Source: an uncultured Parabacteroides sp. (GTDB lineage Bacteria > Bacteroidota > Bacteroidia > Bacteroidales > Tannerellaceae). Taken from it: a stretch of 64,000 nt of DNA. The notes under the pieces are model-generated. The model was not told the origin of the DNA, did no database searches, and saw only the letters and a list, made by a program, of their open reading frames with translations. Within the stretch, counting starts at the first letter, position 1; every line of letters starts with the position of its first letter. Of the stretch, positions 17,928-27,067 are shown in pieces. Where the stretch lies: the NCBI GenBank assembly GCA_949296075.1, contig CASFNG010000011.1, positions 1 through 64,000 on the forward strand, in the 5' to 3' direction. Position numbers and translations under genes: made by a program.

Positions 17928-18302
17928 TTACCAATGTCTCCCGCCCTTTCTCAAAGGCCTATCCTTAGGTGGGGTAGGAAGCGACTCACGCAAGTACTGC
18001 CAATACTGCTCTTCCGAAAGGAGCTTACGCAGCTCCGCCTCCTTCTTCTCACGTATCGCCTCCAGTTTCCTCTGCCGCGCCTCGTGAGCTTTCCGCATCT
18101 CCTCGCGCTCTCTCCTCACCTGCTCTATATACTCCCGCTGGATCTTCCGGAACTCATCCGCCTGCTTGCCTTTCAGCCTCAACTCGGCGATCATCCGCTC
18201 GATACGGATCGAGGGATCGTGAACCGGTCCTCTCTTCCCCGCCGCGAAAGCGGAAGTAGAGCCCAGCAGGACGATCAGACATAAACCTATTACCTTTTTC
18301 AT
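17928..18302 (-). CDS. Small secreted coiled-coil protein, Spy/DUF4890-like
   Basis: This 124-residue protein has a clear signal peptide (to about SAFAA). A long charged helical stretch rich in Arg, Glu and Lys follows (about 30-108), with LRLKGKQADEFRKIQREYIE and LLSEEQYWQYL. The pattern of hydrophobic anchors in a charged helix resembles Spy/CpxP-type periplasmic proteins and small DUF4890-like proteins of Bacteroidetes, which often respond to envelope stress. No enzyme motif is visible. The function is not known; Spy-like chaperoning is only a fold-level guess. Confidence 0.7.
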   Translation of the reverse strand: MKKVIGLCLIVLLGSTSAFAAGKRGPVHDPSIRIERMIAELRLKGKQADEFRKIQREYIEQVRREREEMRKAHEARQRKLEAIREKKEAELRKLLSEEQYWQYLRESLPTPPKDRPLRKGGRHW

Positions 18303-18330
18303 ATACGTTCTTTTTTATGTTAGAGATTCG

Positions 18331-18342
18331 TGAAGCGCTTCA
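18331..18342. repeat. Perfect 12-bp palindrome near start of small secreted-protein gene
   Basis: TGAAGCGCTTCA is self-complementary and lies about 30 bp upstream of the start codon of the gene ending at 17928. It overlaps the downstream edge of the predicted promoter -7 element, where an operator or a short leader hairpin could act. Confidence 0.45.
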
Positions 18343-18370
18343 AGATAAAAGACTTCGCTGGGTTCCCAAA
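18340..18370 (-). promoter_or_regulatory. Possible promoter of small secreted-protein gene
   Basis: On the minus strand TTTG (18367-18370) is followed after 19 nt by TATCTTGA (18340-18347). The -33 element and spacing are ideal, while the -7 element keeps only TA and part of TTTG. It lies about 40 nt upstream of the start codon. Confidence 0.4.
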
Positions 18371-18411
18371 GTTTAATCCCGCGGATTAATTAACACTTGA
18401 CCGGCAACAGG

Positions 18412-19590
18412 CTACCAACGGGGGATCTCCAGATCATCCTTGGAAGGCAAGGCCGGGGACGGGGCGTGCGGCTCGGTCTGATACCAGAAGCTGGTAGAGG
18501 AAATATCCGACTTCTGATTATTGTAACGCCCATCGTGCCGCCATCCCAAGTCCTGGATCGTCACCCGCAAGTCCTTGTCGAAACGAATCGGATCCATGAT
18601 ATGCCACCGATAAAGGCCAAAAGCCGTAACCGCCCGGTACAGCCCGTCGGGACGTATCACTTGATGCATACCCGCATAAGGCGTAATGAACTCCTGATAC
18701 TGGTGAGTCTTCTGGTTCTCGAAGTTGTACGACCCGCAGAAATAATCCTCCGCGCCGGTCCCGCAAATCGTAGGATACTCCTTATCCCCATCCATGTAGA
18801 ACTTAATCTCACCCTCGCCCCACCAACAGTTGTCGTTCACACGCCAAGCGATATAGGTACCCACATACTGTCCTTTCCCGCGAACGCCGTCGAGCAGGGT
18901 ATGAAGCGATCCCTGCGTAGGGTTGGAACGGCGGAACTGGGCGTGGAAATAGGCATCATCCTCTGGGATCTCCGTCAAAGTATAGTTAATTTGATAGTAG
19001 AGGCGCATCTCTTCCGCATCATTGATGTTCTCGATAGTAATACGAGCCTTCTTCCGGAAAGGCATCTTCCAGTAGCAATTGAACGCGCTTCCGGGGTTCA
19101 CGCATACCGCCAACGAGGATAGCTGGGCGTACTCGTTGTAGGCGCTGGCAAAGAAATCGCCCACGGGACACTCCACCGAGGGCTCCTTCTCGTCGTCCCA
19201 GTACATCCTCAGGATAGAGAAACGCCAGTTGCCGGTAGGAGTCATCCAGATCTGCTGTATAGCGCCCGGGCCGTCTATCTCGGCGATCGTGACCGTCTCA
19301 CCCGGCTTCACAATGATATAAGGATTCACTTTCCAGCCCTTTCCCAAGTCGCGGGCGCAACTCGCCGAATTGGCCTTGTTCCGGATATCTTTGTCCTTGA
19401 CAGGATCCGCCATCGCCCCTTTGCCCTTCTCGCCGGTGAAGTTCTCCGGGCTGATCGAGCGGGTCTTCGCGTCGGAGAGGCGCGAGAGATTCCCCATATT
19501 CATGTCCAGCCCATTGAACGGATAACGCTGCGCCTGAGCGAAAAACAAGGACATACACATAACACACAGTAAGAGACCAATCTTTCTCAT
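18412..19590 (-). CDS. GH172 (DUF2961) family glycoside hydrolase, secreted
   Basis: This 392-residue protein has a signal peptide ending near FFAQA and matches the DUF2961/GH172 pattern. GH172 enzymes act on furanosides, including difructose dianhydride I and D-arabinofuranosides. The conserved acidic segments WWGEGEIKFYMDGD and GTGAEDYFCGSY contain the glutamates that serve as catalytic residues in the family, and WMTP and ECPVGDFF are also present. It lies downstream of the GH78-like gene on the same strand, but a strong terminator and its own promoter separate them, so it is an independent unit. D-arabinofuranosidase-type activity is plausible; the exact linkage cannot be read from sequence. 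Confidence 0.87.
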   Translation of the reverse strand: MRKIGLLLCVMCMSLFFAQAQRYPFNGLDMNMGNLSRLSDAKTRSISPENFTGEKGKGAMADPVKDKDIRNKANSASCARDLGKGWKVNPYIIVKPGETVTIAEIDGPGAIQQIWMTPTGNWRFSILRMYWDDEKEPSVECPVGDFFASAYNEYAQLSSLAVCVNPGSAFNCYWKMPFRKKARITIENINDAEEMRLYYQINYTLTEIPEDDAYFHAQFRRSNPTQGSLHTLLDGVRGKGQYVGTYIAWRVNDNCWWGEGEIKFYMDGDKEYPTICGTGAEDYFCGSYNFENQKTHQYQEFITPYAGMHQVIRPDGLYRAVTAFGLYRWHIMDPIRFDKDLRVTIQDLGWRHDGRYNNQKSDISSTSFWYQTEPHAPSPALPSKDDLEIPRW

Positions 19591-19627
19591 GAAATTACCA
19601 AGATTTATTAAGTTAGACTTTTGTCTA

Positions 19628-19656
19628 GTCCTAAATAACTGTTACAGTTATTGGAC
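19628..19656. repeat. Interrupted inverted repeat in GH172 leader
   Basis: AATAACTG-TTA-CAGTTATT (19634-19652) is flanked by GTCC on the left (19628-19631) and GGAC on the right (19653-19656), so the symmetry continues outward after a 2-nt bulge. It lies directly downstream of the predicted -7 element and about 40 nt before the GH172 start codon. It may be an operator for a dimeric regulator or an RNA hairpin in the leader. Confidence 0.6.
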
Positions 19657-19686
19657 AAAAATAAAACATTTAGGACAGTCCGGCAA
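19656..19686 (-). promoter_or_regulatory. Promoter of the GH172 gene
   Basis: On the minus strand TTG (19684-19686) and TATTTTTG (19656-19663) are 20 nt apart, matching the Bacteroidetes consensus. The -33 element falls within the upstream terminator stem, so termination and initiation signals overlap here. Confidence 0.55.
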
Positions 19687-19709
19687 GGTTAGCCTTGCCG
19701 GACTGTCCT
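19672..19709 (-). terminator. Terminator of the SusC/SusD/GH78-like operon
   Basis: Two 17-nt arms (19672-19688 and 19693-19709) pair perfectly around the loop TTAG (minus strand CTAA), giving an unusually long GC-rich stem. It follows the GH78-like gene by about 125 bp and is followed on the minus strand by a T-rich stretch. Confidence 0.85.
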
Positions 19710-19834
19710 TTTATAACTCTCAATTCTAACAATCTTTGGTGGTGAATATACAGAAGCATATCCAAACGGATGTCCCGCACCATACCCACAACCTCTGTCG
19801 CTCTCCACCGCCTTCTTTTCCACTTATTGTATAG

Positions 19835-22054
19835 CTATTCATAAATAAATTCATATCTTCCAGCCTTCTTAAACATCAAAGGTCTATCATGCCTTTTTAA
19901 GTCTAAGGAAACAATACAGTTTTCCGGTATTTCGATATAACTTGTACCTGCTTTATTAATATGAACATTGATATATCCCTCTTTTAATGGAATTCGACCT
20001 TTTGCCCATTCCAAATCTAACAATTCTGGTTTCAGCCGATATTCCATAAGATTTTTATCTGATTGGGAAAACCCCAAAATACCATGCAGAACAGCAACCA
20101 CAGGAGGAACGCCATTAGCACCGTGACACAGGCTTAACCCAAACGGCCGACTATAAAACACAAGCTGTTGTTTCAATGGCGCATTAGGAGAAAAATTCTC
20201 CGGAAAACGCGTATTCCCCTGTCTCAGCCAATCCCCCCAAACCATATCAAGCAGTGAAAACATGTCTTTTATCCGGCCAGCTTTAATATAAGCTAAAAAT
20301 TCATATCCCTTCTCATAACTGACATATTCCTTATAATAGGGTATCTTCAGAATGACCTCATCAAACAAATAATCATAGTATTCTTGCGGATATAAATCAG
20401 CCAAAATTGCCCAATACTGTGCATGATGAGAAATACGCGTGTCTTTCTCTCCTTTCTTCGTGTACCCATTGATAAAGGCCTTTTGATCCACGTCCCAAAA
20501 ATGTTTCATAATATTTTGTCGGAGCACTTCCGCCTTTTTCTCATATTTCCCAGCCAAAGAGTTTTCTTTCCATAAACGGGCGAAATAAGCTCCGATCATA
20601 TAGTTTTGGTAGAGCATGATCTGTCCATAGGCTGGAATACCTTGCCCACCCGGTCCCATTTTTGTTGCCCATCCAGGAATAAAGCCGGATGTTGCATATT
20701 GATCGGAAATAAAACCGTTCTCATCCTGAATCGAGTCATAGAGAGCAAGCATTTGAATAATTCGGTCTTTAAACAACAGAGAAGTACGAATATCTCCGTA
20801 ACGCATATAATTCTGTTTGAACCCGATCAGAGCATGCAATGGATAGTCTATAATTCCCAAATCTGATGTGACCGGATTCGGCGGCATTAACGAAATAGAC
20901 AAGCCATTGCGGGAAACCTGCTGATCACCGAACAAATAATCTCCAGCCAGTGAACTCACGATAGCATCCATCGACCATGGTAAATAATCACGCTTAACGC
21001 CATCCAGATAGAAATTATGGAGAGATGTATGCAACGTTGCAACTCCAGCATTCCACAAATCATTCACTTTCGGATCACTACATTCAAATTGCATCTGAAA
21101 CTCGACAGGCCATACCTTAGCATCTAAACAAACCGAAGTTATCGAACAAGGTTGCTCACTCTCAATCCGCAGATAACGTAAGGCCTGCTCCGGAAGAACG
21201 ATTTCCTGTTTTCCTCCTGTTAAAGAGAAAGAAGGGATCGGCCTTTGCTCGAAATCTTTCAAGTTATTGTTTAAGACCTCTTCAGGGCTTTCTCCTACAT
21301 AAAAAGAGAGGCTTCCTGTTCCCGTCACATTTAACCGTACATTTCCAACTTCAAGATGACGAAAATCAACAACTAACCGAGCATTCTTCCCCAATTCCAG
21401 TTTTCCGTTCCGCTCAGATACGTTTCGCAAGCATATATAATGATCCGGCAAAATGCGAGTTACAATCTCCTGCTCCATATCCGGCCTTACAGAAGGTTTA
21501 TTATACCGGCCATCTGTCTCCGGATCATTCCATGTTTTTCCATCCAGACTGACTTGCCATCCTTTTAGTTTCGAAATACCATCGCCCTTAACAAGTAAAC
21601 AAGGAAGACTATCGGCAGATGAAACGTCAAAAACAAGTGTATATGTACCCGGTTTCAACACATATTCGCGGATATTTCCATCCAAGCTCTGTCCGTTCAC
21701 AGAGCAAACAATCGATTCTGGTCCGGCCCATTCAACAAATGTTTCCCGCTGAAGTTTTACCTTTTTACGAAAAAAAGAACGATAAACATCCTTATTGAAT
21801 CTACCAGGGTAACCCACATACGTACATCTTTCTGCCGACTTCTGCTTATGCTGTTTCTGCATATGGGCACTCAGTTGTCCAGGATACCACATATAAGAAC
21901 TGCTCCACATCTCTATCTTCTCCGGATCCAACACTTTACACTTCGGATCCAGCAGCGGATCAAAAGCTGGACTTTGAGCCTGCCCAAAAGAACAGGCAGG
22001 CCACACAAATCCAATAACAAGTATCAGAAGTTTTTCCAATAATAAATTTCTCAT
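19835..22054 (-). CDS. GH78-like alpha-L-rhamnosidase family protein, secreted
   Basis: This 739-residue protein has a signal peptide to about CSFGQ, beta-sandwich domains (about 70-330), an (alpha/alpha)6-barrel region (about 340-660) and a C-terminal beta domain. The segment LDGVKRDYLPWSMDA corresponds to the GH78 acidic motif (usually D-x-x-x-R-D-R-L-x-W-x-G-D), and the late HGANGVPP segment is also typical. Two positions of the acidic motif are changed (R to Y, G to M), so the substrate may differ from plain rhamnosides. The gene is clearly AT-richer than its non-PUL neighbours. It follows susD by 27 bp in one operon. Confidence 0.8.
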   Translation of the reverse strand: MRNLLLEKLLILVIGFVWPACSFGQAQSPAFDPLLDPKCKVLDPEKIEMWSSSYMWYPGQLSAHMQKQHKQKSAERCTYVGYPGRFNKDVYRSFFRKKVKLQRETFVEWAGPESIVCSVNGQSLDGNIREYVLKPGTYTLVFDVSSADSLPCLLVKGDGISKLKGWQVSLDGKTWNDPETDGRYNKPSVRPDMEQEIVTRILPDHYICLRNVSERNGKLELGKNARLVVDFRHLEVGNVRLNVTGTGSLSFYVGESPEEVLNNNLKDFEQRPIPSFSLTGGKQEIVLPEQALRYLRIESEQPCSITSVCLDAKVWPVEFQMQFECSDPKVNDLWNAGVATLHTSLHNFYLDGVKRDYLPWSMDAIVSSLAGDYLFGDQQVSRNGLSISLMPPNPVTSDLGIIDYPLHALIGFKQNYMRYGDIRTSLLFKDRIIQMLALYDSIQDENGFISDQYATSGFIPGWATKMGPGGQGIPAYGQIMLYQNYMIGAYFARLWKENSLAGKYEKKAEVLRQNIMKHFWDVDQKAFINGYTKKGEKDTRISHHAQYWAILADLYPQEYYDYLFDEVILKIPYYKEYVSYEKGYEFLAYIKAGRIKDMFSLLDMVWGDWLRQGNTRFPENFSPNAPLKQQLVFYSRPFGLSLCHGANGVPPVVAVLHGILGFSQSDKNLMEYRLKPELLDLEWAKGRIPLKEGYINVHINKAGTSYIEIPENCIVSLDLKRHDRPLMFKKAGRYEFIYE

Positions 22055-22081
22055 ACTTTTATATTATATATTACGAATAAC

Positions 22082-23620
22082 TTAATATCCTGGATTCTGA
22101 ACCAATACACCTTTAGACAAATTAATTTCATTTAAAGGTATCGCCCATAAATAATCTTTTTCTGGATTAAACTTTCTTTGCTCCACAAAGATATGTTGTC
22201 CATCTTTAATCGCACCGTAAACAGGTTTCTTTATCGCCTCTTCGGTTGTCCGCCAATGGCGCGTATCCAACAGACGAATTCCTTCGAATGCAAACTCGAC
22301 TCGCCTTTCCTGACGGATCGCCTCACGCATTTGTTCTTTTGTCAAACCAGCAGGAAGTGGAGGCATCTCCACACTCGGCCGTTGCCGTATCTGATTAACG
22401 GCATCATAGACCGACTGGTCCGGACCACTAATCTCATTCTGAGCTTCCGCATATGAAAGCAAGATTTCCGCATAACGCATATAAATAAAATTTGTCCACC
22501 CCGGCCTAGTACAACCATCATTGTCTGGATTGATATATTTACGGAACGTGTAACCTGTACGAGTTGCATTGGCTACACCAGTCTGAGGCTTATATACTTT
22601 TCCCGCAAAGACAGCACCTTCCCATAAAATAGTATAGCCAAGACGAGGATCTCTATTTTCATAAGGATTGTTAGGATCGTAAAGAGGAGATTCGCTGATA
22701 GGTTTTCCATCTGTACAATAGTAAGCATCCACAAGATCCTGAGTTGGAGACAATGCTTCCCATCCACTAGAAGTCTGAGGGCCAAATGCCTGGTCAATCT
22801 GACTTCCTTCTGTCAGGTCTTTTGCATTTTCCAAATACTGATGATCAAAAATGACCTCCTTGCTATTTTCATAAGCAGGTTGAAACAACTTTTCATAATT
22901 ATCAACTAGGCCATATACACCCAAGTCCATAACTTGCTTGGCCGTCTGAGCTGCAATGTCATATTTATTAAAATAGGTACTCAATATTGCTTTTAACGAG
23001 AGTGCAGCTCCCTTTGTTGCACGTCCTATTTCCGACTGTTCCGTTCGTTCCAACGGCAACAATTGGGCTGCATCTTCAAGATCCTTTACGATAAAAGCAT
23101 AGACATCCTCAGCAGAATCCCGAGGCGGAATCGTTTCATTCAACTCTAACGGACGCGTCATAATAGGCACTCCTCCAAAAAGACGAACCAATGTTGTATA
23201 GAAAAATGCACGCAAGAACTTTACTTCTCCAATAAAAACCTGTTTCTTTTCTTCATTCATCGGAACACGGTCAATGTTTTCAAAAAACACATTACACCGT
23301 CGTATTCCCTTAAATTGCGATTTCCAAGTTTCCGCAAAATAGCGATTGGTAGAAGTTGCTGTTCCGGATGAAATTTGTCCTTGAGCATCATAAATATGTA
23401 CCGGAACGGCATTATCCGTATAAGAGTCTGTCATCAAGATATAATTGACCGGGTCAAGCGTGTATGTATATAAAGACGTTGTATACATAGTTACATCTTC
23501 TATCGTCGACCAATATGATTCATCAGTCAGTTGATCTTTAGGAGCTTTATCCAAAAAAGAGTCATTGCAACCGACTGTACTCAAAAAGAAGAATGACATA
23601 ATTACATATTTGAATTTCAT
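22082..23620 (-). CDS. SusD/RagB-family glycan-binding lipoprotein
   Basis: This 512-residue lipoprotein begins MKFKYVIMSFFFLSTVGCND, with the lipobox cysteine at residue 18. SusD features are VKFLRAFFYTTLVRLFGGVPI in the helical part and RQERRVEFAFEGIRLLDTRHW near the C-terminus. It pairs with the SusC just upstream (12 bp) and should bind the glycan at the cell surface. Base composition is low in GC like the neighbouring GH78-like gene, unlike the sialoglycan operon. Confidence 0.93.
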   Translation of the reverse strand: MKFKYVIMSFFFLSTVGCNDSFLDKAPKDQLTDESYWSTIEDVTMYTTSLYTYTLDPVNYILMTDSYTDNAVPVHIYDAQGQISSGTATSTNRYFAETWKSQFKGIRRCNVFFENIDRVPMNEEKKQVFIGEVKFLRAFFYTTLVRLFGGVPIMTRPLELNETIPPRDSAEDVYAFIVKDLEDAAQLLPLERTEQSEIGRATKGAALSLKAILSTYFNKYDIAAQTAKQVMDLGVYGLVDNYEKLFQPAYENSKEVIFDHQYLENAKDLTEGSQIDQAFGPQTSSGWEALSPTQDLVDAYYCTDGKPISESPLYDPNNPYENRDPRLGYTILWEGAVFAGKVYKPQTGVANATRTGYTFRKYINPDNDGCTRPGWTNFIYMRYAEILLSYAEAQNEISGPDQSVYDAVNQIRQRPSVEMPPLPAGLTKEQMREAIRQERRVEFAFEGIRLLDTRHWRTTEEAIKKPVYGAIKDGQHIFVEQRKFNPEKDYLWAIPLNEINLSKGVLVQNPGY

Positions 23621-23632
23621 AACAATTCGCTT

Positions 23633-26600
23633 TTAAAATGATACATTTACACCAAAAGAATAATTCTTCGTTAATGGATAGTAGGTACCATACGGAACCT
23701 CCGGATCCAGATTGTCAAAACCAGATATGGTAAATAGATTATCCACACTGAAATAGATCCTTAGATTTGAAATTCCGGATTTACTCAGTATTTGTTTCGG
23801 GATGGTATATCCCAGTTGCATATTCCTCATTTTCAGATAAGAAGCATTCTGCATCCAGAAGGAAGAGGTTTCCCAGTTCTTCTGTGTATTCTGCATGGAC
23901 AAACGAGGATACTTAGCATTCGGATTTTGAGGCGTCCAACGGTCTAAATAGTTCTCTACAACTTTACCTCCATTATAAAATGCATAGATAACCTGTTCCC
24001 TTGCTATCGCATCTACCATACCAGCTCCCTGCAACAATGCCGAGAAATCAAAATTCTTATATTCAAAACCCAAGCGCAAGCCGAAGTTTATTTTAGGGAA
24101 ATAAGTCCCTAAAGATTTCCGGTCTTTTTCATCAACAATACCATCGCCATTCAAATCTTTATATTTTAGATCACCTGGCACTACATCTCCTGTTATTTGC
24201 TTTGGATGAGCATCGATTTCTGCCTGATCTTTGAAAATTCCTTCACAAACATATCCGTAAATATTATTGATCGGGTCGCCAACAGAACGCCCAGGCGTAT
24301 CACCTTCCTTCAGATCTGTAATCTCATTATGAACATAACTGAAGTTGAACGTAGCAAAATACTTAAAATCCCGTATCTGATTATTATGCGTCACAACCAT
24401 TTCCATACCTATATTACGTACTTTACCGGCATTCTGCGTAGGAGCATCAACACCTACAATATCCGGAATCGGCAAATCCAACAAGATATCTTTTGTATTC
24501 TTTAGGAAAAAATCACCTGTAAAAGTCACCTTACCTGCCAAGAAAGAGGCATCAACCCCAAGGTCCACCTGGTCTGTCTTTTCCCAGGTTATAATGGAGT
24601 TACCCATCTTTCCATTGATTGAAACACCCGGTGTCAACATATTCCCAAAGCTATAGTTTTGTCCGAAAATATAAGTATTATAGAACGCATAGTTACCGAT
24701 TTCCTGGTTACCCAACTGCCCCCATGAAACTCTAAATTTCAAATTATCCATCCAATCGACATGATAGAAACTCTCTTCTGAAACTCTCCATCCGGCAGAA
24801 AAAGATGGGAAAGCACCAAAACGATTATTTTTAGGGAAACGAGATGTTCCGTCATAACGTAAATTAGCTTCAAACAAATAACGATCGTCGAATGAATAGT
24901 TGATGCGTCCGAATGCTGAACGTAAGGAATACTCAATCATATTTCCTTCGTTCGACTGTGTTGTAATATCACCAGCATTCACCTCTCCTAAATTATTATT
25001 TCCCGGAAGATCCTTTCTAGATGCTCCAAATTGGCGATACTGGTTATACAGTTGTGAATATCCAAGTAACGCACCGACTCCATGTTTACCAAACGTCTTA
25101 CTATAATTCAAGTAGGCTTGCAAATTCACTTCCCAGGTTTTCTTTTCAAAATCGATCGCTTGGCTACGAGTAGTCTTGATCGGATCTTCTGATTCAGCAG
25201 AATAAAAGTTCATACTTCTTGCGAATTTATGCTGATTATTGGAATTAAATGTAACCGCTGCATTTCCTTTTAACGTCAGGCCATCTATAATTTTATATTC
25301 GAAGAATGAACTTCCCTGAAAATTATTATTGTAATACTGGTCCTTGCCTCCCAAACGAGCCTCTGCCACAGAGTTATGCTCATTCAGGAACAATCCATAG
25401 TTTCCATTTTGAAACTGGATCGGAGTAACCGGAGTCTCACGCAAAGCATGGTAAAAAATATCACTGACACTATAGGCAGCAGGAGATGTCGAACGATCAC
25501 GATAAGCACTCAGGTAGAGACCGATATTCAGTCTTTCATTCACTTTCAGATCGATATTCGAACGTACACTGAACTTATTATAATCCGAATTGGGAATTAA
25601 ACCTTCCTTATCATGATACCCCACAGCCAACGAATATTTCAAACCCTCTGTTCCGCCAATCACACTTAAATGATGATTATGAAACAATCCGTTCTCACTC
25701 AACAGAGTTCCTAACCAATCACTATTGGGATAATGATCAGGATCGCTCCCATCCTTAAATTTCTGGAGATCTGTTTCTGAGTAAGGGACAGGAAGACCAT
25801 CATTAGCATAAGCCTCGTTCTGCAACGCGGCATAATTATAAGAATCCAAATAATTTGGCAATCGCGTAGGAGACTGCCAGCCGACATATCCATTATAAGA
25901 AATAACCGGCCTTCCGACTATTCCTTTTTTAGTCGTAATCAAAATTACGCCATTCGCAGCACGAACTCCATAGATCGAAGAGGCAGCAGCATCTTTCAAT
26001 ACCGATATATTCTCAATATCATCCGGATTTACGTTATTAAAAGAAGATTCCACTCCATCCACAATAACCATCGCTTCCGCATTTCCCAATGTGCCAATAC
26101 CTCTTACACGCAATGATCCAATATCAGCTCCCGGTTGTCCAGAACGTTGTATAATAGTCATACCCGGGACTTGGCCTGTTAATAAATTAACGGGACTAGA
26201 ACTTGTCCGGTTTTGCAACAGATCCGATTTTACATCACTCACTGCACCGGTCAGATTTACCTTCTTCTGTATGCCATACCCTACCACAACTACCTCATCC
26301 AATTTTTGCGTATCCTCACGCAACTTGATAGAGAAACTCGTCTTTCCGTTTACCGAAACCTCTTGCGTATTGTAGCCGATATAGGAAACTTGAAGAACCG
26401 AGTTGTCATTTATCTCTAACGTAAACCTTCCGTCGAGATCAGTAATCGTACCGTTTGCCGTCCCTTTCTCCACGACGTTCGCCCCAATCACAGGATCGCC
26501 ATTCCCATCCAGCACGACACCTTTGACCGGGCGATTAACGCCTTTCTTCTTCACCAAAGGGGTCACGACAATCGACTTCCCTGTCACCGCGTATTGCAGT

Positions 26601-26872
26601 TCTCTGGGACGCAACACCTCATCCAGCACCCGCGCAATGGCTTGGTTGGAGACATCCAAGGTCACCTTCTCCTTCCCTTCCACTACCACATCCCTGTAGG
26701 AAAAGATGTAAGTGGTCTGTTTCTCTACCGCATTGAAGAACTGTTTTAAAGTGGCATTTTTCAGGGAAAGGGTAACATTCCCTGTCTGCGCGAATACAAA
26801 TATTGGGCTAAGAGATAAAAATAGGATCAAAAAAATTATATAGCCACAATTGTTTTTTCTACTTTTGGACAT
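23633..26872 (-). CDS. SusC-family TonB-dependent transporter with STN signalling domain
   Basis: This 1079-residue protein has a signal peptide to about VFAQ. Then come an STN (secretin/TonB N-terminal) domain (about 32-110, NATLKQFFNAVEKQTTYIF), a carboxypeptidase-D-like domain (about 115-195), the SusC motif LDEVVVVGYGIQKK, a plug and a barrel ending YSFGVNVSF. The STN domain marks transporters that signal to a FecR-type anti-sigma factor in the inner membrane, and such a gene lies directly upstream. Composition changes inside the gene: roughly the first 140 codons are GC-richer, like the sigma/FecR genes, while the rest is AT-rich. The substrate is unknown; with a GH78-like partner a rhamnose-containing glycan is possible. 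Confidence 0.93.
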   Translation of the reverse strand: MSKSRKNNCGYIIFLILFLSLSPIFVFAQTGNVTLSLKNATLKQFFNAVEKQTTYIFSYRDVVVEGKEKVTLDVSNQAIARVLDEVLRPRELQYAVTGKSIVVTPLVKKKGVNRPVKGVVLDGNGDPVIGANVVEKGTANGTITDLDGRFTLEINDNSVLQVSYIGYNTQEVSVNGKTSFSIKLREDTQKLDEVVVVGYGIQKKVNLTGAVSDVKSDLLQNRTSSSPVNLLTGQVPGMTIIQRSGQPGADIGSLRVRGIGTLGNAEAMVIVDGVESSFNNVNPDDIENISVLKDAAASSIYGVRAANGVILITTKKGIVGRPVISYNGYVGWQSPTRLPNYLDSYNYAALQNEAYANDGLPVPYSETDLQKFKDGSDPDHYPNSDWLGTLLSENGLFHNHHLSVIGGTEGLKYSLAVGYHDKEGLIPNSDYNKFSVRSNIDLKVNERLNIGLYLSAYRDRSTSPAAYSVSDIFYHALRETPVTPIQFQNGNYGLFLNEHNSVAEARLGGKDQYYNNNFQGSSFFEYKIIDGLTLKGNAAVTFNSNNQHKFARSMNFYSAESEDPIKTTRSQAIDFEKKTWEVNLQAYLNYSKTFGKHGVGALLGYSQLYNQYRQFGASRKDLPGNNNLGEVNAGDITTQSNEGNMIEYSLRSAFGRINYSFDDRYLFEANLRYDGTSRFPKNNRFGAFPSFSAGWRVSEESFYHVDWMDNLKFRVSWGQLGNQEIGNYAFYNTYIFGQNYSFGNMLTPGVSINGKMGNSIITWEKTDQVDLGVDASFLAGKVTFTGDFFLKNTKDILLDLPIPDIVGVDAPTQNAGKVRNIGMEMVVTHNNQIRDFKYFATFNFSYVHNEITDLKEGDTPGRSVGDPINNIYGYVCEGIFKDQAEIDAHPKQITGDVVPGDLKYKDLNGDGIVDEKDRKSLGTYFPKINFGLRLGFEYKNFDFSALLQGAGMVDAIAREQVIYAFYNGGKVVENYLDRWTPQNPNAKYPRLSMQNTQKNWETSSFWMQNASYLKMRNMQLGYTIPKQILSKSGISNLRIYFSVDNLFTISGFDNLDPEVPYGTYYPLTKNYSFGVNVSF

Positions 26873-27020
26873 ACTTTACTTTTTAAATGGATACATTCTG
26901 TTTACTATGGCTTGAAGCCACCCCGGTAATGGAGTATCTATTCAGGGGAACCGGAAAATCTCGACCATTTTTCGGTTTCTTTTTTATTGTCTTAAGATGA
27001 ATCTTGTATCATAAAGTATT

Positions 27021-27054
27021 GATTTAAGGTTATTAATGGATTTAAGGTTATTAA
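27021..27054. repeat. Tandem 18-bp direct repeat between fecR and susC
   Basis: GATTTAAGGTTATTAA occurs at 27021-27036 and again at 27039-27054, with a 2-bp gap, so the unit is 18 bp. It lies in the 195-bp gap between the anti-sigma gene and susC, about 150 bp upstream of susC. This is the region where the ECF-dependent promoter of the uptake operon is expected. Confidence 0.7.
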
Positions 27055-27067
27055 ATGTGGATTGATT

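Noticed and set aside
18373-18389. Inverted repeat TTAATCC-CGC-GGATTAA downstream of GH172
   Set aside because: The stem is short with a 3-nt loop and no T run on the minus strand, so it is a poor terminator candidate; it could be chance.
27021-27054. Possible CRISPR-like repeat
   Set aside because: Only two copies with a 2-bp gap, no spacer and no cas genes nearby; treated as a local tandem repeat.
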